Source of the DNA: Chitinophaga sancti
GTDB taxonomy: Bacteria > Bacteroidota > Bacteroidia > Chitinophagales > Chitinophagaceae
Assembly: GCF_034424315.1 (NCBI RefSeq)
Contig: NZ_CP139972.1
Coordinates: 1,612,001 to 1,676,000, forward strand
DNA length: 64,000 nt
Direction of reading: 5' to 3'
Below are positions 52,941 to 60,546 of this stretch, piece after piece. The notes below the pieces were generated by a model, which worked only from the letters and a program-made list of their open reading frames with translations, had not been told where the DNA came from and searched no databases. Position numbers and translations under genes: made by a program. How positions within the stretch are numbered: the stretch's first letter is position 1; each line of letters begins with the position of its first letter.

Positions 52941-54072
52941 TCTTGATCAGGTAGCACAGGAATACTTTGATCAGGTCAAATTTAAATGCCTCGAAAGGGC
53001 CCGTTTTTATAAAAAAGTATTCAATTTCTTGTACGGAAGTGGTACACTAAATGCCCTACAAAATGACACGTTACACGGAAAAACAAAGAAGCGAATTGCC
53101 AACTTTTTGTTAGAACATAATAAGATGAAAACTCTGGCGCATTTTGGCAATTTAGTTCCAGCGAATGTATACCAATGGGTGAACGACCATGAACAAACCA
53201 TTTTTGGCTTATTGGAATTCTTAGATAATGTAGACAACTTGAGACAATTGATATTAATTCATGCCATAAACTCCTATGATGCCGATTCCGATGTACAGAG
53301 CACGTTTAATATCAATTACGGCCAACACCAAAATACTATTTTTCCGATTATCAATGATATAATCGATTATGCCTTCTTTGACGATTTTGCTTACAACATT
53401 GCATCTTCTGTTGGGATCAATTCGTGTCCTTATTGCAACAGGATTTACATTAATACGGTTATTGATAAAAACGGCAAGCATATTATAAGACCAACATTCG
53501 ATCACTTTTTCCCGCAATCAAAACATCCTTTTTTAGCACTGAGTTTTTTTAACTTAGTACCCTCTTGTTATTATTGTAATGCCAATCTGAAAACGGCGAC
53601 AATTATCACTCATCAGACGCATCTGCATCCCTATTTGGAAGGCTTCGATAATGGGTGTAGTTTCAGAGTGGTTATTTCAGGGCTGCATCCGAATATCAGT
53701 GATCCGAGAAATTATAAGATAGTACTGCAGTCAGATATTCCTTCCTATTCTCCTAAATATCGAAAAATTTTCGGAACAAGAAATAGTGATGGAACTCATA
53801 ATCTTAAAGAAGGGAATACCAATCTTTTCAAATTGGAAGACATCTATAATTCCCATACAGATATTGTCGGTGAATTAGTACTAAAAGCGGACAGGTATAG
53901 TAAGGGCCAGTCAAAAGCACTTTTTTCATTATTTGATTTATTGGGAACCAATAAAACGGAATTCTATCAATATTATTTTGGTAATTATTATCACGAAAAT
54001 TTATTTCATAAAAGGCCGATGGCCAAATTAACTAAAGATGTTTTGCAGCAGGTGCTGCAAAGTTTCTTTTAA
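52918..54072 (+). CDS. ptuB: Septu HNH nuclease PtuB
   Basis: Protein of 384 residues, overlapping ptuA by 23 bases. The HNH zinc-supported motif is visible: SCPYCNRIYINTV, RPTFDHFFPQSKHPFLALSF (with the DH catalytic pair) and NLVPSCYYCNANLK, giving two Cys pairs. Helical regions on both sides. Forms a complex with PtuA that degrades DNA upon phage infection in studied systems. All key residues intact. Confidence 0.88.
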   Translation: MIKIETHNLDQVAQEYFDQVKFKCLERARFYKKVFNFLYGSGTLNALQNDTLHGKTKKRIANFLLEHNKMKTLAHFGNLVPANVYQWVNDHEQTIFGLLEFLDNVDNLRQLILIHAINSYDADSDVQSTFNINYGQHQNTIFPIINDIIDYAFFDDFAYNIASSVGINSCPYCNRIYINTVIDKNGKHIIRPTFDHFFPQSKHPFLALSFFNLVPSCYYCNANLKTATIITHQTHLHPYLEGFDNGCSFRVVISGLHPNISDPRNYKIVLQSDIPSYSPKYRKIFGTRNSDGTHNLKEGNTNLFKLEDIYNSHTDIVGELVLKADRYSKGQSKALFSLFDLLGTNKTEFYQYYFGNYYHENLFHKRPMAKLTKDVLQQVLQSFF

Positions 54073-54151
54073 GACAATTGGCTACCTTGACCCAGCGTGC
54101 CGGCGGTTTCATAAAAAATACCATCCCTACCTACGATAGAATCAAAAAATG

Positions 54152-54171
54152 TAAAAGCGTCTACACTTTTA
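54152..54171 (+). terminator. Possible terminator after Septu operon
   Basis: TAAAAG and CTTTTA arms followed by ATTTTT; weak stem. Confidence 0.35.
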
Positions 54172-54235
54172 TTTTTGCATTTTGATCAGAAATACCGATT
54201 TTCAGAAGAATTTTGATAATATAACATTTATATCA

Positions 54236-55321
54236 ATGTTGAAGACCAGAAATATCTTTATCGACACACAGGCTTTTGTTTCAAATAATTTCTTTCAAAG
54301 TAAAAATCTTCAACGGCTAGCCCATTGGGGCAGCCTTAATATTGTAAATCTTTTTCTGACTGAAATTACCAAAAGTGAGATACAGAGTAACATAAAAGGG
54401 GATCTAATTAATGCTAGGCAAGAAATAAACAGATTTAAAGAGAATATTTCAAAGAGAGCAAGAATACTACGAAATCTGCCTGATTTCAGGGCATATATTG
54501 AATTGCCGGAATTAGACCTTGAACTAGATTTTGCTAAATTATCAAAAGAGTTAGACGAATTTATTGAGAATGGAAATGTTGAAATGATCCCTTATGAATA
54601 CGCTAATTTAAAAACAATAATTACTAAATACTTTAAAGAAGAAAAGCCCTTTTCTGCAGGCAAGAAAAAATATGAATTTCCAGACGCTATTGTATTGTCT
54701 GCGTTGGATAATTGGTGTTCGGAAAAAAGAGAGGAAATGTATGTAATTAGTGATGATGCTGATTTTAAGGGGTATTTGTCAGATAATTTGATTCCAATTT
54801 CTGATGTTAAAACAATCTTGGACAAAATCAACAAGCAGTATGATAAAGATTTGTCTGACTGGCTCTCTGGCTTATTTGAAATATCACGAGATCAAATCAT
54901 TAAAAAGTTAAAGAAAACATTCAAAGATAAGGTGAAGGATGAAATTTGGTGGGATATAACAATAAATAGCATTAAGGTTTTAAATACTGAATTACATGAC
55001 TTCTCGATAGTAGATAAGGAAAATGATGGCTTATATATTTTTCAATTTGACTATGACATCGAATGTGAGATAGATGCAACTTATGATGATTATTCAACTA
55101 GTATTTATGACAAGGAAGATGATAAATATTATGGGTTTGAAGAAAGCAGGGCGAAAGTCAAGATTGAAACAACACAAACTGCGGAATTGGAGATAGAAGC
55201 ATACTACGACAGAGATGTCACACCGGAAGATACGGACATAATGGGCCTCTCAATATCTACAACCATTCCTGATTCCAGCAACATTACAGATGAGTTACCT
55301 GGATTTCTATATGTCTTTTAG
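54236..55321 (+). CDS. PIN-domain protein (DUF4935-like)
   Basis: About 361 residues from MLKTRNIFIDTQAFVSN; a TTG codon at 54182 gives an unlikely longer form. PIN residues: Asp in IFIDTQAF, Glu in LFLTEITKSEI, Asp in EFPDAIVLSAL and the pair in YVISDDADFKGYL. This is the order seen in DUF4935-type PIN nucleases. The C-terminal ~150 residues are a beta-rich acidic domain (DYDIECEIDATYDDYSTS). It lies 160 bases after ptuB and may be an independent single-gene system or an accessory to Septu. Confidence 0.75.
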   Translation: MLKTRNIFIDTQAFVSNNFFQSKNLQRLAHWGSLNIVNLFLTEITKSEIQSNIKGDLINARQEINRFKENISKRARILRNLPDFRAYIELPELDLELDFAKLSKELDEFIENGNVEMIPYEYANLKTIITKYFKEEKPFSAGKKKYEFPDAIVLSALDNWCSEKREEMYVISDDADFKGYLSDNLIPISDVKTILDKINKQYDKDLSDWLSGLFEISRDQIIKKLKKTFKDKVKDEIWWDITINSIKVLNTELHDFSIVDKENDGLYIFQFDYDIECEIDATYDDYSTSIYDKEDDKYYGFEESRAKVKIETTQTAELEIEAYYDRDVTPEDTDIMGLSISTTIPDSSNITDELPGFLYVF

Positions 55322-55684
55322 TTTTGCTAAGGGGTACATTATTTTGTCATGATTGAACTATCGTAAATTCTAACTAATAGTATATCAATCCCCTTTTGTC
55401 CATGCCCATGTTTGCCCAAACATTTAAATGATATGGTATCTTACGTTTTATCAATAGATCGTATAATAGATATTCAAATCTTTTACTGTCTCTAGGTGGT
55501 TGTGGTTGAAAAATGGTCATTCTGTGTAATTTCTATTAAAATATGAGATTGCATTATTAATTTATTTGAGTTGGTGCCGAAAACGCAACGGGGTTATAAA
55601 TTTCCAAGCCATTTATAAAAGGAGTGTAAATTTACTGCCGATTATAGCCAATAGATATTCTTTCCAATAATTATATATTATCAA
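55322..55684. other. AT-rich intergenic region
   Basis: No gene or clear repeat recognised. Confidence 0.45.
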
Positions 55685-55891
55685 TTAATCTTGATCTACT
55701 AACAATGTAGATGCCTTCACCCCAAGGAATTTCGCAATCTTAAACAGCGTTGCTATATTGGGCTGACTATCATTCGTACACCAACGAGAAACCGTCTCAG
55801 GTTTATTTTTCAAAAAGGCTGCTAACTCCTTATTAGTCTTTTTCTTTTCGACTAACACTATTTTTATCCTATTGTATTCTGTTTTTTTCAT
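55685..55891 (-). CDS. XRE-family regulator
   Basis: About 68 residues from MKKTEYNRIKIVLVEK; an upstream start at 55936 is less likely. The helix-turn-helix is LAAFLKNKPETVSRWCTNDS, followed by PNIATLFKIAKFLGVKAS. It is divergent from the second histidine kinase-HEPN pair, the same arrangement as the XRE gene at 21053 relative to the first pair. Likely element regulator. Confidence 0.85.
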   Translation of the reverse strand: MKKTEYNRIKIVLVEKKKTNKELAAFLKNKPETVSRWCTNDSQPNIATLFKIAKFLGVKASTLLVDQD

Positions 55892-56120
55892 TCTTATATG
55901 GCTATAAGCAAATTTAACTAATTGGAAATTAGTCATTAAAGTTACTTTATAGTCATTAAATAGTCTTATTTAATCAAATAAATAACAATTAATAAAATAA
56001 AAATGATTATTATTGTTATGTAAATAGCAATAAAACCATTTTATGTTTATTTAATCTCAATTGTATTCGCATGAAAATAATGATATTGAACAATACTTGT
56101 TAAAGAAAATTGTAATTTCG

Positions 56121-56151
56121 CGAACACAAAAATACTATAAGCGTGTTTGCT
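56121..56151. repeat. Hairpin GCGAACAC / GTGTTTGC
   Basis: 8-base arms with one G-T pair in RNA form and a 15-base loop. Confidence 0.45.
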
Positions 56152-56170
56152 TTATGTCTGGTGCTGAAAA

Positions 56171-56258
56171 CTACGACCTTTCAAGGACTCCAGGTGATAA
56201 GGTAAATCGCTCACACTATGGGTGTGGGCGTTCTTATTTGGAGTCACGGGTGTCGTAG
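56171..56258 (+). ncRNA. Candidate structured RNA: three nested helices
   Basis: Outer helix CTACGAC/GTCGTAG (56171-56177 with 56252-56258), middle helix GACTCCA/TGGAGTC (56186-56192 with 56239-56245), inner 9-bp hairpin CGCTCACAC/GTGTGGGCG (56208-56216 with 56222-56230). The three helices are coaxially nested, separated by internal loops, in a non-coding region about 150 bases before the kinase start. Could be a leader RNA, an attenuator or a DNA hairpin used by the element. Confidence 0.5.
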
Positions 56259-56404
56259 CCCTTCAGCGCCGGTAAGAATTGCCTGCACCTTTTATTTTGC
56301 CCGTTCCTCCCAAAAACTTCCCAAAAATTTCCAGTTATCTTGTTAAGATTATATCCCGCTATAGGATTAGATTTTCTATGCCTTTTACCCTCTAAATATT
56401 TTTT

Positions 56405-57151
56405 ATGTTAGGAATTAGCACATTATCTAAAGCCGTTCCTTCAAATGGTATCCTCTCAACACATCTTTTTATAGGAATGCTTGCTCATGAAATGAGATCT
56501 CAGATTTCAGGTATATGTACAGTTAGCAAAATGCTTTTGAGCGAGAATGAGAGTAAGGAAGATAGGTGTTTTTATCTCTCTCATGTTAATGCTTTGAGTA
56601 TGAATGTCCTGCATGTTTTAAATAACATGATGGCTACAAGCAGATTCTATAACGATAATGTGGCAATTAAAATGGCTCCAGCCCGAATCAATATTCGCCA
56701 CTGGTTAAAATTACAGATTCGCCAGTATGACCTTATATCAACCTTGAGTTCTGTAAAAATTAAAGCACATTTCCGTACAACGGTTCCGGATTATATAACA
56801 ACAGATGAGATAAAATTAGGCCAGATAGTAAAAAACCTAATTGATAACGCTTTTAAGTTTGCTCCTTCCGGTACATGTATTTCTATTAGTGTCAGTTCCC
56901 TGAGCGATGGACGACTTTTATTCCAAATTACTGATCATGGAAAGGGTATTCCTGCAGAAAAAATTCACCTTTTATTTCAACCATTTCAATCTCTTGAAGT
57001 CGGCTTTTCAGGTACAGGGCTTGGTCTTTATGTCAGCAAGTTATATGCAACTCTACTAGGGGGCGATCTTTTACTTGGTAAGAATGATAAGCGCGGAACT
57101 TCATTTTTATTCATGATCGATTCACAATCCAGCATAACAACTAAACAATAA
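56405..57151 (+). CDS. Orphan mini histidine kinase, copy 2
   Basis: Protein of 248 residues with the same minimal layout as the protein at 21747: H-box FIGMLAHEMRSQI (His28), VLHVLNNMMATSRFYND, N-box LGQIVKNLIDNAFKFAPSG, G boxes DHGKGIPAEKI and SGTGLGLYVSKLYATLLGG. No sensor, membrane or receiver domain. It is homologous to copy 1 throughout but well diverged in sequence. It precedes its HEPN gene by 9 bases. No response regulator is encoded nearby. Confidence 0.9.
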   Translation: MLGISTLSKAVPSNGILSTHLFIGMLAHEMRSQISGICTVSKMLLSENESKEDRCFYLSHVNALSMNVLHVLNNMMATSRFYNDNVAIKMAPARINIRHWLKLQIRQYDLISTLSSVKIKAHFRTTVPDYITTDEIKLGQIVKNLIDNAFKFAPSGTCISISVSSLSDGRLLFQITDHGKGIPAEKIHLLFQPFQSLEVGFSGTGLGLYVSKLYATLLGGDLLLGKNDKRGTSFLFMIDSQSSITTKQ

Positions 57152-57160
57152 TTAAACAAT

Positions 57161-58066
57161 ATGGACACAATTACTTTCAAAAATCTGCCAAAGCTCCACA
57201 TGAATTTACTAGCGCAGTTAGTTCAAAATATTGTGAATGCTATTAATCCGGCAAAGATTATTTGCTATGGGTATCGTATAAATACCATAAATCATTGGAG
57301 TTGTTTTGGGGAGCCAAATATGTTTGGTGATAAACCTATTCCCACTTTCTATCTTTTGATCTTGACTAATAGCAATGAGAAGCGATCAAACCATGAAATA
57401 TCTGATCTTACAGAGCAATGTGCGACATCATTGGGTGCTAATGTTGCTATAATTTCCCAGCATTTGGAAACTGCTAATAATGCTTTCGAGAATAACAGCA
57501 GGTTTATATCAGCGGTATATAATCAGGGTACAATATTATTTAACATTGATGGATCGGTAATGCCCGGAGCAGCAAATGAACGTGATTGTTCTGATTTGAA
57601 AGACTTGATTAATGATAGCTGGAATAGATATTTTGGAATGTCTCAGCGATTTTTAACTACAGCGGACTTTTGTTTTACTAATGGGTGGTATGAACAGGCT
57701 GTTTTTGACCTGCATCAGTCAGTAGAGCATGCCTGTGCTGCTGTACTGAGGGTTATGATGGGATTTCGACCTACTACACATAATATATCCAGGTTGTTGG
57801 GGCTGATTGGCAATTTCTCACAAGCTCTTACAATGGTATTTCCTCGTCAGACAAAGGAGGAAACGGATCTCTTTAATATTTTGAATAGAGCATATTCAGA
57901 ATCCAGGTATAATGATAAATACGTTGTGTCTGTAGAGGTAGCAAATATATTGAGGGTAAGGGTGGCTGATTTTTTAAGTATTGCTCAGGAGATTTATGAC
58001 AAGAAGCGACTTAGCCTGGAAAGTAATCAGCCAATTAGTTTTCCATTAAAATATGATAAAAAATGA
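57161..58066 (+). CDS. HEPN protein with degenerate MNT-like N-terminus, copy 2
   Basis: Protein of 301 residues, homologous end to end to that at 22516. N-terminus: KIICYGYRINTINHWSCFGE and PTFYLLILTNSNEKRS; the single Asp retained in copy 1 is Tyr here, so nucleotidyltransferase activity is very unlikely. C-terminal HEPN: WYEQAVFDLHQSVEHACAAV, GFRPTTHNISRLLGLI and SESRYNDKYVVS. The His in PTTHN and the RYNDKY segment are conserved between copies. Overlaps the next XRE gene by 4 bases (ATGA). Confidence 0.85.
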   Translation: MDTITFKNLPKLHMNLLAQLVQNIVNAINPAKIICYGYRINTINHWSCFGEPNMFGDKPIPTFYLLILTNSNEKRSNHEISDLTEQCATSLGANVAIISQHLETANNAFENNSRFISAVYNQGTILFNIDGSVMPGAANERDCSDLKDLINDSWNRYFGMSQRFLTTADFCFTNGWYEQAVFDLHQSVEHACAAVLRVMMGFRPTTHNISRLLGLIGNFSQALTMVFPRQTKEETDLFNILNRAYSESRYNDKYVVSVEVANILRVRVADFLSIAQEIYDKKRLSLESNQPISFPLKYDKK

Positions 58067-58320
58067 GCCGACGTAATTTCAAAAACACTGAACTCAACGA
58101 AAGGGCGCAGAAGTACCTAATTTGTATAGGAAAAAAATTATGTGATTTACGCAAGAGTAATGGAAAAAGTATAAGGGCTGTTGCAAAGGCAACAAAAATG
58201 TCTCGTAGTATAATCAGTAAATTAGAAAAAGGACAATATGAAAACTTTGGCCTGAATAGGTTCAGTGATCTCTGTAAATACTATAACGTGCACATGGTGG
58301 ATATCGTAGAATGTGACTAG
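58063..58320 (+). CDS. XRE-family regulator
   Basis: Protein of 85 residues whose ATG overlaps the HEPN stop codon. The HTH_3 domain reads LCDLRKSNGKSIRAVAKATK, then MSRSIISKLEKGQYENFGLN and LCKYYNVHMVDIV. Translational coupling ties it to the kinase-HEPN pair. It may bind the 10-bp repeats 140 bases downstream, before the recombinase operon; that link is inferred from position. Confidence 0.88.
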   Translation: MSRRNFKNTELNERAQKYLICIGKKLCDLRKSNGKSIRAVAKATKMSRSIISKLEKGQYENFGLNRFSDLCKYYNVHMVDIVECD

Positions 58321-58458
58321 CCTTCAATATTATATTAACCATTTTTCCTGTGGCTTCAAATTGAAGTGAAAATTTTTGAATTGTTTTTAATAAGAAATCA
58401 ATTCGTAATCAATAGAACATGCGTTTAGTATGTTCTATTTTTTGTTACTGAGTGTAGT

Positions 58459-58508
58459 GACATAAATTGACATAATTCGACAAATTTCAACATAATTCAG
58501 CATAATTC
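58459..58508. repeat. Five tandem 10-bp repeats (consensus GACATAATTC)
   Basis: GACATAAATT, GACATAATTC, GACAAATTTC, AACATAATTC and AGCATAATTC run head to tail without gaps. One unit per helical turn places all on one face of the DNA, typical of cooperative protein binding or iterons. Confidence 0.8.
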
Positions 58509-58552
58509 TTCCTAAAACAACCTAAATGGGAAAGTGGCATTTTACGGTGGTC

Positions 58553-58560
58553 TACCTTTG
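58553..58560 (+). promoter_or_regulatory. -7 promoter element before recombinase operon
   Basis: TACCTTTG matches TAnnTTTG, 18 bases before the ATG at 58578 and 45 bases after the tandem repeats. Confidence 0.6.
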
Positions 58561-58577
58561 TTTTATATATCATCAGC

Positions 58578-58844
58578 ATGAAACAGGAAGCCCAACACCA
58601 TTTACCCATTAAGCTAACATTAGATGACGCAAGACAATTGCTACAGGCAGATATATATGCTTATACAGATGAGGAAGTTACCCTGATTGTTGATTTCATA
58701 TATCGGTTAGCTGCCATTGACCTTACCATTTATGAAGAATCTTTAAGAAACGATACACCAGTTATTCACATTAAACCATATGATGATGATCACTCAACGA
58801 AAAGCATTCCTATATCCCAGGGTAAGCACAGACGAACAGGCTGA
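58578..58844 (+). CDS. Small protein preceding the serine recombinase
   Basis: Protein of 88 residues: PIKLTLDDARQLLQADIYAY, then EEVTLIVDFIYRLAAIDLTIYEES, alpha-helical. Its 3' end overlaps the recombinase start by about 60 bases in another frame. Small helical proteins of this kind often precede large serine recombinases in Bacteroidota; possible roles are a directionality factor or regulator. Function unproven. Confidence 0.65.
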   Translation: MKQEAQHHLPIKLTLDDARQLLQADIYAYTDEEVTLIVDFIYRLAAIDLTIYEESLRNDTPVIHIKPYDDDHSTKSIPISQGKHRRTG

Positions 58845-60546
58845 TGGCTACAGTCTTTCTCATCAGGAAGATGTACTAATGCGTTACTGTGAAAAAGAAA
58901 ATATTCAGGTCATCGGCGTTTACCGGGAAGATCATTCCGCTAAAACATTTGACAGACCTGAATTCCAGAAGATGTTAAATGTAGTCAGCAAGAACAAAGG
59001 TATTGTGGATTTGATCTTATTCTCCAAATGGGATAGGTTTTCCAGGAATGTAGCTGCTGCTTATGAAATGATCGGCAGGTTAAGGAAATATGCTGTAGAG
59101 CCTCAGTCCATAGAGCAGCCTTTGGATATGGAAATTCCGGAGAGTAAAATTATGTTGGCTATTTACCTGACTACACCAGAGGTGGAAAATGACAGAAGGG
59201 CATTGAATACCTTACATGGTATGCGAAAGGCCAAGAAGGAGGGGCGCTATTTAGGCATTGCCCCATTGGGCTATAAGAATGGGCGTGATGCGCATAATAA
59301 GCCGCTGCTTATTCCCAATGAAAGGGCAGATATCGTTAAATGGGCATTTGAGGAGCTATCCAGGGGAATCTGGGATATTGACACGCTTAGACGTATGGTG
59401 AACCAGAAGGGAATAAAGATTGGGCGTAGCCAGTTTTGGAGCCTGGTACGTAACCCTGTGTATTGTGGCAAAGTCTTTCTTGCAGCGTACAAGAACGAGG
59501 CAGCACATTGCGTAAAAGGGATTCATCAGCCTATTGTGTCAGAACAACTATACGATGACGTTCAGGATGTATTGAAGGGCAAAAAACGTAAGGTGAGGGT
59601 TAATGCCTTTACGGAAATCGATATTCACCTACCTCTTAGGGGATTTTTGATCTGCCAGCGTTGTGGAAAACCATTAAGTGGAAGTGGTTCCCGTGGTAAT
59701 GGAGGTGTATACTATTATTACCACTGCCAGTCAGTCAAACTATGCAAGGAGCGGTTTCGGGCTGAAACAGCCAACGAGATCTTTATAAAGCAACTAAGCA
59801 AGATTTCCGTGAATGCTCCCATCATTGACTACTACTGTCAAATTATTCGCACCGCCCTACAGACTGACAATAAGAAACAAGAGCTAGAATTAAGAACCAT
59901 ACAGACCGATATTGACAAGTACTATCAAAGAATACAAAATGCGCGTTCTATGAGATTAGATGATGAGTTTACGGCAGAAGAATTTAAGGACATAAAGACA
60001 GATCTAATAAGAAAGATAGAAGAACTTGAAAGGAGGAAAACGAAGTTGCTATCAACTAAGGATAACTATCTGGAATACTTATCCCATGGAGGAGAAATCA
60101 TAAAAAACATAGCCGCCCGCTACGTTACAGCCTCCCCAATCGGCAAAAAACAAATCATTGGTTCGATATTCCCTGAAAAACTAATTTTCTCAGAAAATCA
60201 ACTTCGAACCGCCGAACCTCATGTACTACTAGAGCTGATAACGCGGTCCAGAGCGGACCTTGACCCCCTAAAACAAGAAAAGGTCGGAGATAACTCCGAC
60301 CTTTCCGCCTTTGTGCCCAGAACAGGAATCGAACCTGCACTCCGTTGCCGAAACAAGATTTTGAGTCTAGCGCGTCTACCAATTCCGCCATCTGGGCAAT
60401 CACAACTGTCCTTCAGTTGCGGGTTGCAAATGTATGTAATTTTTTCTAATTCCAAACAAATTTTATTTTCCCTACAGCTTATTTGTATATCGGAAATTTC
60501 CGATACCTTTGCTAAAGTAAATGATCCAAATGATGAGCACAAATAA
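58780..60546 (+). CDS. Large serine recombinase (site-specific integrase)
   Basis: Protein of 588 residues in the annotated frame; starts at 58780, 58783 and 58786 are adjacent. N-terminal resolvase domain: FLYPRVSTDEQADGYSLSHQ with the catalytic Ser, then FSKWDRFSRNVAAAYEMIGR. A recombinase domain follows (GIAPLGYKNGRDAHNKPL), then a zinc ribbon (GFLICQRCGKPLSGSGSRGN ... HCQSVKLCKERF) and a coiled coil. The last ~80 residues (VPRTGIEPALRCRNK onward) are the translation of the antisense strand of tRNA-Leu and of chromosomal sequence, so they are probably not native. Integrase of the rightmost element. Confidence 0.93.
   Translation: MMMITQRKAFLYPRVSTDEQADGYSLSHQEDVLMRYCEKENIQVIGVYREDHSAKTFDRPEFQKMLNVVSKNKGIVDLILFSKWDRFSRNVAAAYEMIGRLRKYAVEPQSIEQPLDMEIPESKIMLAIYLTTPEVENDRRALNTLHGMRKAKKEGRYLGIAPLGYKNGRDAHNKPLLIPNERADIVKWAFEELSRGIWDIDTLRRMVNQKGIKIGRSQFWSLVRNPVYCGKVFLAAYKNEAAHCVKGIHQPIVSEQLYDDVQDVLKGKKRKVRVNAFTEIDIHLPLRGFLICQRCGKPLSGSGSRGNGGVYYYYHCQSVKLCKERFRAETANEIFIKQLSKISVNAPIIDYYCQIIRTALQTDNKKQELELRTIQTDIDKYYQRIQNARSMRLDDEFTAEEFKDIKTDLIRKIEELERRKTKLLSTKDNYLEYLSHGGEIIKNIAARYVTASPIGKKQIIGSIFPEKLIFSENQLRTAEPHVLLELITRSRADLDPLKQEKVGDNSDLSAFVPRTGIEPALRCRNKILSLARLPIPPSGQSQLSFSCGLQMYVIFSNSKQILFSLQLICISEISDTFAKVNDPNDEHK
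60279..60304. terminator. Hairpin beside tRNA-Leu
   Basis: AAAGGTCGGAG / CTCCGACCTTT arms inside the recombinase frame, 8 bases before the att core. Relatives at 3028, 3661 and 39315. Confidence 0.75.
60313..60340. repeat. att site (tRNA-Leu 3' end)
   Basis: GTGCCCAGAACAGGAATCG followed by AACCTG is the tRNA acceptor/T-arm; its copies mark module boundaries across the island. Confidence 0.7.
60314..60397 (-). tRNA. tRNA-Leu (anticodon CAA)
   Basis: On the minus strand the sequence begins GCCCAGATGGCGGAATTGG and ends in GGTTCGATTCCTGTTCTGGGCA. Acceptor arms GCCCAGA/TCTGGGC pair perfectly, a D-arm, a long variable arm and a T-arm with TTCGATT are present, and the anticodon loop CTCAAAA gives CAA. 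The anticodon stem has one T-T mismatch. CCA is not encoded. It is the attachment site of the island. Confidence 0.95.

Larger units (their letters stand above)
55892..56404. other. Non-coding region with structured elements upstream of second kinase
   Basis: About 500 bases. The AT-rich left part probably holds the divergent promoters; the right part holds two inverted-repeat structures (56121-56151 and 56171-56258). Confidence 0.6.

Noticed and set aside
50973..56258. Retron with PtuAB effector and ncRNA at 56171
   Set aside because: No reverse transcriptase gene in the window and the structured element is 2.1 kb away on the far side of other genes.
60155..60542. Minus-strand frames around the tRNA-Leu gene
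   Set aside because: They translate the tRNA gene and its flanks (LKILFRQRSAG), a common false prediction.
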